Shown piece after piece: positions 50,601 to 62,117 of a stretch of 64,000 nt of DNA. Every line of letters starts with the position of its first letter. Within the stretch, counting starts at the first letter, position 1. The notes under the pieces were generated by a model. The model ran no database searches. It had not been told where the DNA came from and worked only from the letters and a program-made list of their open reading frames with translations. A program made the position numbers and the translations under genes. The DNA is from Eretmocerus hayati. Its lineage: Eukaryota > Arthropoda > Insecta > Hymenoptera > Aphelinidae. The DNA lies in NCBI GenBank assembly GCA_029851415.1, contig CM056743.1, positions 12,764,727-12,828,726 of the forward strand, in the 5' to 3' direction.

Positions 50601-51024
50601 CATGTGTATTTCATAGAGGCAACTATGTCAAAGATTTGAACAAATTAGGCAGGGATCTGCAACAAATAATAATTGTTGACAATAGCCCTGCCAGTTATAT
50701 CTTTCATCCTGATAATGCTGTGAGTATATTGATATCCTTCTTGAATTTCGAAATTGAAAGGCATTATTCACAACAAATTTATTTAACACTATCTGAAATG
50801 AATTCCAAGTTTGTAAATCACATTTTTATTTGCAGGTACCGGTAGCATCATGGTTTGATGACATGACAGACTCCGAGCTACTTGATCTTATACCATTCTT
50901 TGAGAAACTAAGTAGAGTGGATAATATCTATACAGTGCTGTGCAACAGTAATCACCCTTACAATCAAATTTCACAAAGTGGGAAGAATAGTAATCAGGAT
51001 TCAAGTTCCTTGGGTGCCTCCTAG
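47688..51024 (+). CDS. CTDSPL: Small CTD phosphatase (SCP, CTDSP1/CTDSPL group)
   Basis: This is a HAD-fold, Mg-dependent phosphatase that in animals removes Ser5 phosphate from the RNA polymerase II C-terminal domain and acts on SMADs and REST. Exons are 47688-47769, 49444-49895, 50534-50719 and 50836-51024, giving 302 aa. The start is fixed by the family N-terminus: [16 protein letters not shown] matches the vertebrate MD..(A/V)ITQ(I/V) opening, and an in-frame TAA lies directly before the ATG. Residues 53-60 (FLRSLFCC) match the conserved Cys pair linked to membrane targeting in vertebrate SCPs. The catalytic DLDET has Asp117 and Asp119. The FCP1 homology domain runs to about residue 285. 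The tail ([20 protein letters not shown]) is specific to this lineage. Which vertebrate paralogue it matches best is unresolved; insects usually have one copy. Confidence 0.93.
47770..49443 (+). other. Intron 1 of the CTD phosphatase gene
   Basis: This intron of 1,674 bases separates the short start exon from the exon with the catalytic motif. It begins GTAAAT and ends TTTTCAG. Phase is 1 on both sides (G | CA giving Ala28). No additional exon is recognised. Confidence 0.7.
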
Positions 51025-54000
51025 CCTCAACTCAAGCCTGACCAATACTTGGTCAGTTTGGTCAATGTGTATTACAAACTGAGATGGTTTTTTGAGGATC
51101 TACAAAAAAAAGCCCACAGGTGCTCTATTTTGTGTATTAGATCCAGAAGTGGAATTTCTTGGAATGTCCGACCATGAACAATCATAGGCATCTTCCGCAC
51201 TGACTGAAGAAACGTTCAGACCAGAAAGTAGAGCTGGTGGCCCCTATTTGATTGAGGTACTTAGTTGTCTTCATTCATCTTATTGTATGAGAAATTCTGC
51301 AAGCCTCTTAGGATCCCATAAGAAATTGATTCGCGAATTGAAATTTGTTTCAAATTTTTCGATTATAGTATACAAATAGGGCAGTTGAGTCTTACTAGAG
51401 CTCGGCTGGTTCGAGCTTGATAATAGTTGAAACTCGAGCAAAGCAATTTCAAGTTTTTCAAACGGGTGCACATAGTACTCTTCTCTCAACGTCTCCAAAA
51501 TGACCGAAGTCATTTTGTGCTTAGAAAAGGGAAAAAACAAGGGAAACTCATCCTGTTCAAGGGGTCTAGTGATTTCGGATCCAGTGTAAAGATTGATTGG
51601 ATGGAATATAATTTCTCAAATCGGTCAGATCAAGTCTATAATGGCTGATACTGGTGCAATTCATTAGTCCAACTTTTCAAATGATAATTTGAAGGAAGGT
51701 GATTCTAACCCTTTCGAAAATATTCCATTTATCATCACACATGATTACAAACACAGAAAAGTGTGACTGCTAACCCTTCTCGACTTACACGAAGAACTTG
51801 AGTAATATACAAAATTACTGATGCGAGATCTGTAGGGCACGAGAATGAATGCCCCCTTCGAAATATTCCGGTGGATATCAAATTCCGTGCCCCATAGCAG
51901 TTCGTCGAGCAAGGTGCATACGATACTCTACCTTTTGATATCTGAGTGACGAAACGCCAATTTTTTGTTCTGAGCAGAGAATAACTTGCAACACTATGCA
52001 GAATTGTTTTTTGTTCTATGTGCATAACATCTTTTTTGAGTAATGAAATAATGTAGGTGCTCCATATTTTAGAATGAGGAAAAAGAAGAGGTCGAATTTT
52101 AATTTCTGAAGACCTCGGCATTCGTGAGCGAACCTAGTGCGGGTTTTTTCGTGATCTTATTTTTTTGATGGATCATGGAAAAATTATTATCACTCAACGG
52201 CTTTTGTTTGATAGATATCCTGTCAGAAAGAACAAGTTGATGGATAGCCCTTGATTGACCAAACGGAATCCGTTCCAAAAGGTTACTGTAGATAACAAAG
52301 TATTGTCCATAAAAGATCGAAATATACCTTCGGAAAATCTCGAATCTAAACTTGTATCATTTTTTGAAATTTATTGAAAAATATACGGGCATTTGCAATC
52401 ATCTCGATACTTAACATCATTACAGATTACTCTTACGTCGAATTAGCACTCGATCAATTTTCCTGGTAGAGATTTACAACTTTTTCAAGTATTTTTTGAA
52501 ATCTTTTGGGGTGAAATGCAACTATAAGATTTTACTTGAGTTTGTTTTGAAATCATGTGATATGGCACCCGAGTAAATGATCTTTTTGCAGATAAAAAAC
52601 TGTCACTCGAACACCCGTAACGCGTAGACATTTGAGCTTGTTGACGAACTCGAAGAGAATGGAATCCTTGCTTTAGATAGCTACTTTTGAACTTCCTATT
52701 TGACATTTTGATAATTTGCTTTTACAACGTCTTGTGAGTGAGTATAGAAGATTGAACTTCTCCTGAAGGTTACCGTTATGTAGATATCCGTAATTTGAGA
52801 TCCAAAATTGTGATGATATACATTGTCAAAGCTGACTGAGAGTACATCGGTCAAACCCGGTTGTAGATTGATTGACCAAAAGGTCATATTTTAACACTAT
52901 CCAGAAGAGCTCAGAGTTTCTGCTTGTTTGTTACATCACATGATCTGAGTGTGCGCTGAAGAGTTGATATCTTTATTCATCTTATGGTATCAACTTTGAT
53001 TTTTCATGAGTAATAGTCAAGTTATCATATACTGTGCCAGCGATCTTATTTGTCTCAAAAAAAAAATTGTTTCTAATACTTGGACAGAGTGGTTCATCAG
53101 TCGAAGTGTTGACTAAAATTCCCGAGCAAACCCCTTCAGATATTGAAATAACCGTTAATATTGAAGTGCTATGCATTCGACTATCTGTGTCATCAGAACA
53201 AAAATTTGATACTGTGTTATACTTTGAAAGCTTTGAATAACTTATTCACTTGCCACATTTTACCATCTTGGTGTATTTCATAAGTTGAGGATTGAGCAAG
53301 TTCCTTGATTATTGATCTTTTTTGATGTTCTTGAACACTGACCAAAATGCCTGATAGCATCAGAAAATTTTGAGATTGGATCGTCCATCATAAATGGAGC
53401 AGTTTATATAACACAGCAGTTTCAGACAGTCTTACAGTGTTGTGAACGAATTTCATAATGCTTCCATGACAAATTTTACGAATATATCATTCAGAATCCA
53501 TGTAACTCTATCATCGAAACTTTAATGCACCGTGACCACACTCAAAATTGATGCGATGGATCATTCAAAGGTACGTTTTCAAATAAAGTGCTACAACTTG
53601 TGCGAAATTTGTACATATACTGTTCAAAATGATAAGACTTTGACCACCGCTCTCGATATTACATAATTCAAAAATTTTTTGTGCAGTAGGGCTCTTCAAT
53701 TAGTAAGACCTACATGAACTTTACGCTTTCCATTGTACATTTGTATATATATGTCAGTGTACCACTTTCTGGAAAATATGTTCAGATCAGTACTCTGAAT
53801 GAAGTCGCTCGACAAGATGAATAGATGAAATCTCCTTGTTTCTTGGATAAAGTGTCAGAGAATTGTGGATACAAAGAATTTGCTCGATTCCAATAGACTT
53901 ATGAAGCATTTTTTTAATGAATTGAATATATTATTATGACAAAGACCATGTTATAATGTACCCACTTGCTACACAAAAGAGTACTCCAAATTGTAATTGG

Positions 54001-56042
54001 AGAAACAAATTATTAATTTTTTTTACTGCAAATTTTCAACGAATTGATTTATTGATGCTCAACGTGTAAGAAATATATTTTAAGAAAATATAAAAATTGA
54101 TGGAGCGCCGACGAAGTGCTGCCGTTTGCGCAACGGTGCTTTTATATATGAAATAATTTATGAAAGAGTTGATGTAAGATATCATGGTAAAATAGAATAG
54201 ACCAAGGTTGGAATTTACAGTCTTGTTTTTATACCCATTATCAAAGCCTTATCACTCGAATTCGCTTCCACCGATTTCCTTGCCGTACGTCGTGCTTGTG
54301 TCAACTTACTTCAAGTGCACCTAATTTTTAAAAGCATACGTCATGAATTAATAAAATCGGTAGATGGGGAGCCGATTCATGAGGTGTAAAATAAGGAGTT
54401 GAATGAAAAGACATATATAAATTCCAGATCATAATTTTTATAAAGCGCAGCAAATCTCATCAGGCGAGGATGAACGCTATTCTGGCAAATAGTATGAGTA
54501 ATGTAATACGCAGCAGAACAAATCGAAATAAAAGTGAAACATTTGCCACATTTCGTATATGCAAATTACTTTCACTTTCGAAGAAATAATATTGACCACA
54601 CGCTACAACGCACTAAAATTCTTAAGATTAATCCACAATTTATACATGTGAGTACGAGTGTGTGTGAATTAAAATTTGCCGTCATTGAAATTGAATAGTG
54701 GACAAAAAATGACCAATACTAGCAGAACTATGATAGTCCCACACGCAAAGGAACCTTTGTGCCAACGCATTGGCACTGACTGTGAAATTCAGGAAATAAT
54801 CATTAAGTGGCTCAGCCTCTTTTATTATCGATCAAATGGACTTCATGTTACAAGGTAAAATCTTGAATGAATTCCTTTTCGACTCCAGTATCCCTCTCCA
54901 AGTTGAACCATTTATCTCAGCAACGAAGAATTTCAGTATCTTTGTTTCAAGAAAAAGTGCAATTTTCAGATGTAAGAGTGTTGTTCAATGTATTTCTCAA
55001 CACATGTCTTCAGAAAATTTGATGGGCTCTTGTTTTGGTCTCCCAAATATTGTCTGTATGCTTGCATATATATATACCTACATCATTGAGCATGTGACGT
55101 CCATATGGGATACAAAGGAGGAATTCAAACTTACCTATGAGCATTGGGTTAGTGGATAATCTTATCTATGATTTTAGGCACATCCTTCTTTATGAAAATG
55201 AAAAAAATACTCGTGACGTTTTCAGACGCGCAGGACGTTGCTTTGTGAGTGGTATGGCGTTTTTTGACCGAATGATATTTCGCGCGATGAATCAGTGTTG
55301 ATTAAAATTTCTTACTCTACTCGTCGATTAATTCTCGAAACTGATAGACAAGTAGAGAGCACACCAACTTAATCTGCATTGATAAGTAGGCTAAACTCGA
55401 ATATATAAGTATAATAAATGATCCGCCAATATAGTATACATGTATTACTATATAAAAGTGTACGGTCTTGAAGCAATATTTTTGAGTATAAAAATGAGAT
55501 ATTCTCAATTTGTGGACTAATATATTCAAAATTTGGAAATAAGCGATCCTGAAAATTGCATGAAAATCGTGAAAAATAGATCAAATTATCCAAGAAATCG
55601 TGAACCATTCTATGGTCTTGAAAAATAAAATAAATTGAGAGGCGAGAATAGATGTTTCACGACACCGGAGTTTATAAAAATTTTCATAATTTTTTACTAA
55701 TGATCGCCGTAATATTTTCATCCTCGGCCGATCAAGTTTGCAATGATGAGTATGATCGAGCAGGCGATTGAGAAAATTGTGTATAGTGATTCAAAATCTA
55801 AAAGTGTAATTAATGAATGAATGAGCTGTAGGTAGTGATGGGCCGCAATGTAGCGACAAGAATGAAAAACAAAGCTTAGAATGTGTGAGTGTGTGTAAGA
55901 AAATATTGTTATAAATGAATATATGCGTTTCAACTAATGCCCCTCCATTGTCCAGTTTGCTCTGTGATTCCGTGTTTAATAAAAGAATAATATATGTTTG
56001 ATAAATCTGATCTCATCTATTTATCAGAATATCCATTGACCT
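51025..56042. other. 3' region of the phosphatase gene and intergenic DNA
   Basis: AT-rich DNA with no recognisable gene. A long 3' untranslated region is plausible at the start. AATAAA occurs for example at 53582, but I cannot assign the poly(A) site. Many short open frames have no recognisable features. Confidence 0.4.
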
Positions 56043-57166
56043 GCACGGTGCTCGTGAAGCGGGCGAGTACCCGTCAAAAATTGCACAAATATCGGAGCAC
56101 GTGTAGTCATTTTCAGTTACTCCATACGAGTAGAGTCCCGTATGGAATCAGATTCGGAGCTGCTCGGTTCTTGAAATGCGTTTTTTTTAGCCGATGTGCG
56201 TTCCTTTCAAATTCGGCATAGTTTCTGCACTTTTCTGAATTTTTCTACGCAGTTCGGCTCATTTGAAAGTTGATGAAAGAATGTACAAAATATGATCAAG
56301 CAGGTCTAGTTCTATCCACTTCAAACCGAATGCGAGTGAAAACAGAGTTACCATTAAAAATTACAAGCAAATAAGTATTTTCACCGACAAGCATTTGGAA
56401 ACCGTCCAGCTGATGAATTTCTCAGTTCTCAGAGTTCTTCAACTCAGCTCGGACCATTTGAAAGATCACTAAAGAATCTGTAGAATCAAAATACAGAGCG
56501 CTTCATCTCGTCCATGGAAAACCGAAGGAACGCCTTCTGAACGCGTATCAGCAAAAACACCAGTTGGCTTGTAATTTTTAATTGTATCACTGCTATCGGA
56601 AGCATTCGGTTTTCTATTGGCGAGATGGGTCATGGGACGTTCTGTTTTTTTTATTTTACAGATTCTTGAGTAATCTTCCAAATGTGCCGAGCTGAGTTGA
56701 GAAACTCTGAGAACCGAGGAATTTATAAGCCGGACGGTTTCCAGACGCTTATATCGGTGAAAATACTGATTTGCTTGTAATTTTCAATGGTAACGCGCTG
56801 TTTTCACTCGCATTCTGTTCGAGGTTGAGAGAATCAGACCTGCTTGATTTCATTTTTTACATTCCGAGCTACATTCTGCCATCAACTTCCAAATGAGCCG
56901 AACTGCGTAGAAAAATGTAGAATAAGCTATATGCCGAATTTGAAAGGTCACATGTGCAAATCGGATAAAAAAAGGAGGCGCAGGTCATTAATCTCACAGC
57001 ACCATTTTTCAGCGCATTTCAAGAACAGAGCGCAGCTGCGGGACTAATTCCAACATGATTCTACTGATAATGCAGGAGTAGTAGGAAATGCGAGAGGAAA
57101 TGACTACATGCGCCGATTTTGGTGACATTTTCGGACGAAAATTCCCCCGCTTCCCAAGCACCGTAC
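56043..57166. mobile_element. 1.12 kb fold-back element, copy 2 of the GCACGGTGCT family
   Basis: The outer ends GCACGGTGCT (56043-56052) and AGCACCGTAC (57157-57166) are inverted, with paired AAGCGGG and GTAGTCATTT further in. An inner, longer fold-back runs 56183-56977. There TTTCAAATTCGGCATA pairs with TATGCCGAATTTGAAA, and ATCAAGCAGGTCT, TGCGAGTGAAAACAG and TTCTCAG(A)GTT pair likewise, around a centre near 56580. It shares its terminal motif and the ACGTG(T/G)(A/T)GTCATT segment with 44262-45014. No coding capacity is seen. Confidence 0.65.
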
Positions 57167-57296
57167 GCCTGGGTGACCACCAACAACTAGAAATTTTCTT
57201 TGAAGAAAATTCCCGAATTTTCCAGACCATCCTTGTCTATCCTGGAATTTTCAACCCCTCCTGAAATTTTTTTGATGCCTTATTGGCGTGCTTATA

Positions 57297-57464
57297 ATAT
57301 ATTATGATACAAGAGAGCAAACGAAGGTTTTCGCACTGTGAGTGACCTGCGAGCCGCAGGCATGGGTTTAAATAGTTTCGAGATGGCTAAAACATTTTTA
57401 CGGTGTATAAGACCGTATTTTCGAGCCATGGCAAAAACCATTGCGCCCGAGTCGTGTCATACTA
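57297..57464 (+). mobile_element. MITE, copy 2 of the 18.2 kb family
   Basis: ATATTATGATACAAG at the left and GTCATACTAT at the right are inverted. Inner matches to the reverse complement of 18175-18306 include GGTTTTCGCACT, GAGCCGCAG, GGGT(T/C)TAAATAGT and CATTGCGCCCGAGT. It lies about 360 bases upstream of the RNASEH2B start codon. Confidence 0.65.
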
Positions 57465-57677
57465 TCTTGTAATCTTTTGAAAGTAAATTGCACCATATTT
57501 GAAGCATTCCTGATTCAATTAATGATTGATGAACAATCAATGAACGCTGTTTTCTTTTATAGTAAAAATTTTACAAATTGCAAAATTTCTAAGGCTACTG
57601 AATTGTGTACGACAACTTTTCATCTTCGCGCGCCGCGCATTATTATCTGCGAGACAATGACAAATGCGTGGGTCAGG

Positions 57678-57688
57678 TTCCCGCCAAA
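57678..57688 (-). promoter_or_regulatory. E2F-type site upstream of RNASEH2B
   Basis: TTCCCGCCAAA on the plus strand reads TTTGGCGGGAA on the minus strand, a close match to the E2F consensus TTTSSCGC-type core. It lies about 140 bases before the start codon. Function is inferred from the match and the position only. Confidence 0.55.
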
Positions 57689-57825
57689 TTTCTCTTTGAA
57701 ACAGCACGGGAGAACGTGTTCTGCTATATATGTAAACAGAACTAAAAGGTGAAAAGTGGATCCTAAAAGGAGCTTACCGGTTTTCCTCTGTAGACAATTT
57801 AGAGCTTACCAAGTTTTCAAGTGAT

Positions 57826-59152
57826 ATGCCGCGGACAAGAAAATCACCGAAGAAAACGGCAATCGCCGAAAAGTCTGGAGCTGCAAATAATAGCAGCTGG
57901 GTCTTCATAATGAAAGGTTAAAATCTGCTCTGATCTCTGTCTGATTTAAATATAACTCATCAATATTGATATCAGTATCAATTTTGAAGTGCAATTCTCA
58001 CAAATTGCTTCTTCATTCTACACATCAGCTATTCCATTATCGGATGAAACTCTAGGTTTAATCAATTTAAATTTCTAGAGGGGAGTCTACACAGTAAAGA
58101 TGATGCGCATCCTGTTTTGGTAAAACTTAGACACCCTGCAACTAATCGAGCATCCATGTATGCCTTCAGTCCAGGAGATACAGATGTTCAAGAAGTTATT
58201 GCTTTCAAAGATGACAAAAGATCTTGGTTCGTGGATGATACTGTGAGGTCGAATGGAAAGATGTATTTCTCAACTCCAGTTGATCCATTATTTTTGATTT
58301 TACCATATTTACAAAAAGTATGCCCTTCTCAATGCAAGTATCTCTTATATCCACTCCTGAATCTTGGAATAATGAACATTTTTACTTCAAGTCAAAACAG
58401 ACAATGCCTCTTGATCAATGCTTGCATGATGAGGATTATCCTGAGACTTACAGACTTAGTACCTGTCAGAATGCAAAACTCTGTCTCATTGCTGATCAAA
58501 AAGGAAGTGACTCATTGAAAGCATTCAAGTATAATGAAGAAAAGACATTGAAGTGGTTGCAAAAAAAAGTAGAGAGAGTATCGGAAGTTGTAAAACAGAA
58601 AGGAGTTCATGTTTCTCAAGGTGCAATCAGTGCCAATTTTGTTAAAAGTATGAAAAATATGACTGGTACACAAGAAGGTAGAAAAATTTAGATTTATATC
58701 CACCACATATGATGAAATATATCTATCTCCGATATCTTCACATCTTTATACTCTTGTAGAATTTGCAGTATATGCCTATGGTATCATCTCACAATATCTT
58801 CCAAAAGAACTGTCTCAAAAGTTGCGAGTTCATATGAATTTGCCTGATGAATCAGAAACAAAAAAAAGAAAACCAAGCAGTCCCAATAAGGCTACTGATG
58901 AAAAAAAATCAAAAACAGAAATAAATCAAGAACCAACCCAAGATGAATATTTTGACACAATTTCAGCAGGAAAGGTTTGTAGTCTATATGGTAATTCTTC
59001 TCTTTCTCCTAGATCAATCCACAATTTTTTTCAACATTCTTCACTGTATTTTTCAGCCTGTTAAAGCTCCCACGTTAACTAAGAAAGATTTGGCAATGAA
59101 GAAAGCTGCTGCAGGGTCGAAGAGTATTACAAGTTTCTTCATGAAAAAATAG
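57826..59152 (+). CDS. RNASEH2B: Ribonuclease H2 subunit B
   Basis: This is a non-catalytic subunit of the nuclear RNase H2 complex (with the A and C subunits), which removes ribonucleotides and RNA-DNA hybrids from DNA. Exons are 57826-57916, 58079-58317, 58392-58677, 58760-58974 and 59057-59152, giving 308 aa against about 312 in human. Diagnostic stretches are FVDDTVRSNGKMYFSTPVDP (triple-barrel region), LPYLQK, EKTLKWLQKKV and YAYGIISQYLPKEL. The lysine-rich C-terminus ends KSITSFFMKK, a PIP-box-like PCNA-binding motif at about residues 299-305, comparable to MKSIDTFF in human. The third intron is only 74 bases; an AG nine bases further on (58401) would also keep phase and drop Ser-Lys-Gln. 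It is convergent with BYSL. Confidence 0.93.
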
Positions 59153-59985
59153 TCATGGTTGGTTTTTATTGTTGGATGGCAAAAAAAATGTGAAAGTTTT
59201 CAGTGATGTTTTGTACATATTTTTAAGATTTTTGGAGTCTTATAGAATAAGTCTCATTAGGGTGGTGCCATCAGACATTTTTAAGATGACTTATACTGAT
59301 ATGGCATTTCTGCTCATTTGCATATACAGTATTGATCTTCAAATTATGTTACTTGAATATGGAATATTACATTGATCTGGAATTATGAGAATTATATGAA
59401 GAGTGCATGTTTGAGCAATGCATATTCAAATTACAAATTATGGGTGATTTCTTAATTAGAGAATTTCTTGGCAGAAATATAATTTACTTTGATATTTTTC
59501 ATGTTTTCTGTTATTCGTTACACTTATATTTGAATTCAAGATCTTTGAAGAGAGGATTCTCTCAAAGCTTCAAAATTAAGTTTTCAATCAAGAATATCCT
59601 TGACATTATAAACAAATGAATATCCATAAAAAGAGGATTCCTTCCCGCTTCCGCGCAGCATATGCCACTTTCATACATAAAGAAGAGAATAACAGCAGAC
59701 AAAGTAAACCAAGTGAAAGGGAAACTTTGCTCCATGAGAATAAGTAATCAGTTCAGTGGGACACATATATCTTTATCAAAGATATCCAATAGATTCTGCA
59801 ATTTACATAGAAAATGAGTGATTTGGACCATAAAATCTATCTGAAGTTTCAAAAATAAAATTTTTTTTATGTAAGATAACACATTCCAATCATACTGGAA
59901 CATCCCTGAAAATAAATAAGTTGAGCTAGGTTTATAATTACCTACAGCTAGGTAAAGAACAAAAAGATTAGCTAAATTCTATCAA
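59153..59985. other. Intergenic between convergent RNASEH2B and BYSL
   Basis: This 833-base AT-rich stretch holds both 3' ends. AATAAA on the plus strand at 59854 could serve RNASEH2B. No clear poly(A) signal for BYSL on the minus strand was found. No other gene is seen. Confidence 0.45.
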
Positions 59986-61471
59986 CTATTCAATCATAGG
60001 TTCTTGTGTTGGTTCTGTCATAGCAACATCTCTGCATTGTGCATGCTGCAACTCCCTCCGAATTTCTGGAGAGAGCAGTGCATGTGATTTTTTCTTAATT
60101 AGAAGTAATAAAGCATCTCTATGTTCAGAGCAAAGTTCAGATTTGTATCTTTGAACAAAAGTTAGCAGAGCTTGATGCCATAAGACAGGCATATCTCGTT
60201 GATCCCTCTCAAACCTGGAAAGAAGATATTGGGTGTTCAATGTAATGTTAGATATCTGGTGCTACAATTTCTAGATAGGAAGCTATCAAATTTCCTACTC
60301 AAAATAGTTTGGGGTCATAGTAGTATTCCTTACCTCAAAAAATGAAATACCACACCATCTACAACTTTGTAAGGTAATGCATATTTTTTATCAAAAAGAA
60401 TTCTCAAAATGATACTGTTGGCTCCTGTGTAGTCCATCTCAGCAATTTTCAACATAGCTGCAGCAGAGTGTAAAACAGGAATAGAATTCTTGGCTAATAC
60501 AGATCCAATTATGACAGCTTCTCTAAGGGTACATGTTCCTGATTCAAGCAAAGGCAGAAGAAAACCTTTCATAAAACCACCTGGTTTGAACAAAGCTTTT
60601 CTTAATGCTTGGTACAAGTGGAAATTCAATCTTTTATATTCTACTATATCATCTCTGATTCGTGGCAACAAAACTAAACTGTAGAATCTTTCAACCATGT
60701 TTTCTTTCAGATTCGATGCAAATATCCTAGTTGCTTGATACATGGCAGCTGCAGTCCACTTGTTAGGGTCAGTTATGTGCAGTATTTGCTCCCAATTACG
60801 CAAAGTTGGGATGATTTTGAAAGCCTTAGGAAGTTTGCCACTTCTATATTTAGATAATACATCTCTGACTCCTTCATACATGGCTTGAACTCGTGGATCA
60901 ATCTCTTCCATATCAATATCCGAACAGCCATCAGAAAGCTCACTTTCCAATTCTGCTTTCTTATCTCTGAGTTTATCCATGATGACATTTGCCAGTGTTG
61001 GTAGAGGTTTGCCATCTCTATCCATAAACATCTGGATGGCTCTCTCATCTTCTTCATCCAATTGTATATCTTGATAGTATTCACTTCCGTCAAATTCCTC
61101 CTCTTCGCTTGAAACTTCATCATCGCTTAGGTCATTACCTAATTTTGTAATAGGCTTTTTGGGAACTCTCGGACGAGGTATTTCGCCTGCTTCTTCAGCG
61201 ATTTCTCGTTGTTGGCGTTGAGCTTGATGCAGAATTTTCTTGGCGAGTTTTGGATCTACGAACTAGATTAAAAATAATTAATAATTTTGATTAGAATCTG
61301 CTATTATCATCACACACGTGTGCTAACCTCTTCGTCTTCATCGCGGCGAAATCGTTTCTTATTTCGATTCTTCATTTTCACTGCTCCTGCTTGTTCGATC
61401 TGATCAGCAAGAGCTATTTTGGGTCGTTTGGTTTCATTTTTGGAAACCTTAATCTTTTTAGCTTTGCCCAT
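59986..61471 (-). CDS. BYSL: Bystin (40S ribosomal subunit biogenesis factor, Enp1)
   Basis: This is a nuclear/nucleolar factor needed for processing 18S pre-rRNA and exporting the small ribosomal subunit. In transcription order the exons are 61471-61328, 61262-60334 and 60214-59986, giving 433 aa against 437 in human. The start [18 protein letters not shown] is basic. Residues about 49-120 are acidic and Glu/Asp-rich. The bystin domain follows with [67 protein letters not shown] and [20 protein letters not shown], ending with [16 protein letters not shown] and [10 protein letters not shown]. Residues match the family nearly continuously. It is divergent from MCM7. Confidence 0.95.
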
Positions 61472-62117
61472 TATAATAAATGAAGAGTTCCTCTTTCACG
61501 TGTAACGAGCATTAAACAAGTATCAAAATATACGGCGGATTTGACATACGGCATGCGACATGCGTTCTGTCTTCTGCTACTTCTGCTTATACCTAATTAT
61601 CCGTCACCGGTCCTGCACGTATGTCAAGCACGGTCCTCACTCATCAGGCGCATAGCGAGTTTCTCAGATTACATATGTAGGGTAGTGATGTGGTATATTT
61701 ATAACAATTAAAGTAGGAGATCTTTCGAGGAAAATTTCAGGAATCTTGAAGCTTGTTTTGTGAGAAAGTATAATGATGTATAGCCTAGTCCATAATGTGG
61801 AAAATTTCGCTATCGCTAGACAATTTTCGATTCAAAAATTGAGCGCGATGGGAACTCGGGATTTTGAAACTACCGATATACCGGTTCCGCCAGTTCCGCG
61901 CTCCGCGCGCGCGCGTCTCCTCCGACTTTGGCGGGAAAACTCGCTGAAGCCACAGGTGAAAAAGCTGACGACCGCTCAAATAGCAAGTTGTTTTCATCTG
62001 ATCAAATAAATTAGGAATGCTCTTGGGTGTGGAGGATTAGTCTTCAAAGTGATCTCCAAGAACATCGTTGAGTTTAAGTTTTTCGTCAGTCGTTTTATAT
62101 TCATCAATAATCATCAC
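61472..62117. promoter_or_regulatory. Shared BYSL/MCM7 bidirectional promoter region
   Basis: The two start codons lie 646 bases apart in opposite directions, so both promoters must be here. The middle is CpG-rich (CGCTCCGCGCGCGCGCG near 61899). It holds the E2F-type site listed separately. An open frame at 61773-62009 has no recognisable protein and is taken as chance. Confidence 0.6.
61927..61939 (+). promoter_or_regulatory. E2F-type site upstream of MCM7
   Basis: TTTGGCGGGAAAA is a very good match to the E2F consensus TTTSSCGCGAAA/TTTGGCGGGAAA. It lies about 180 bases before the MCM7 start codon. MCM genes are classic E2F targets in animals. Occupancy is inferred, not seen. Confidence 0.7.

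Noticed and set aside
61773..62009. 78-codon open frame between BYSL and MCM7
   Set aside because: It lies in the shared promoter region, contains the E2F-type site, and has no recognisable protein features.
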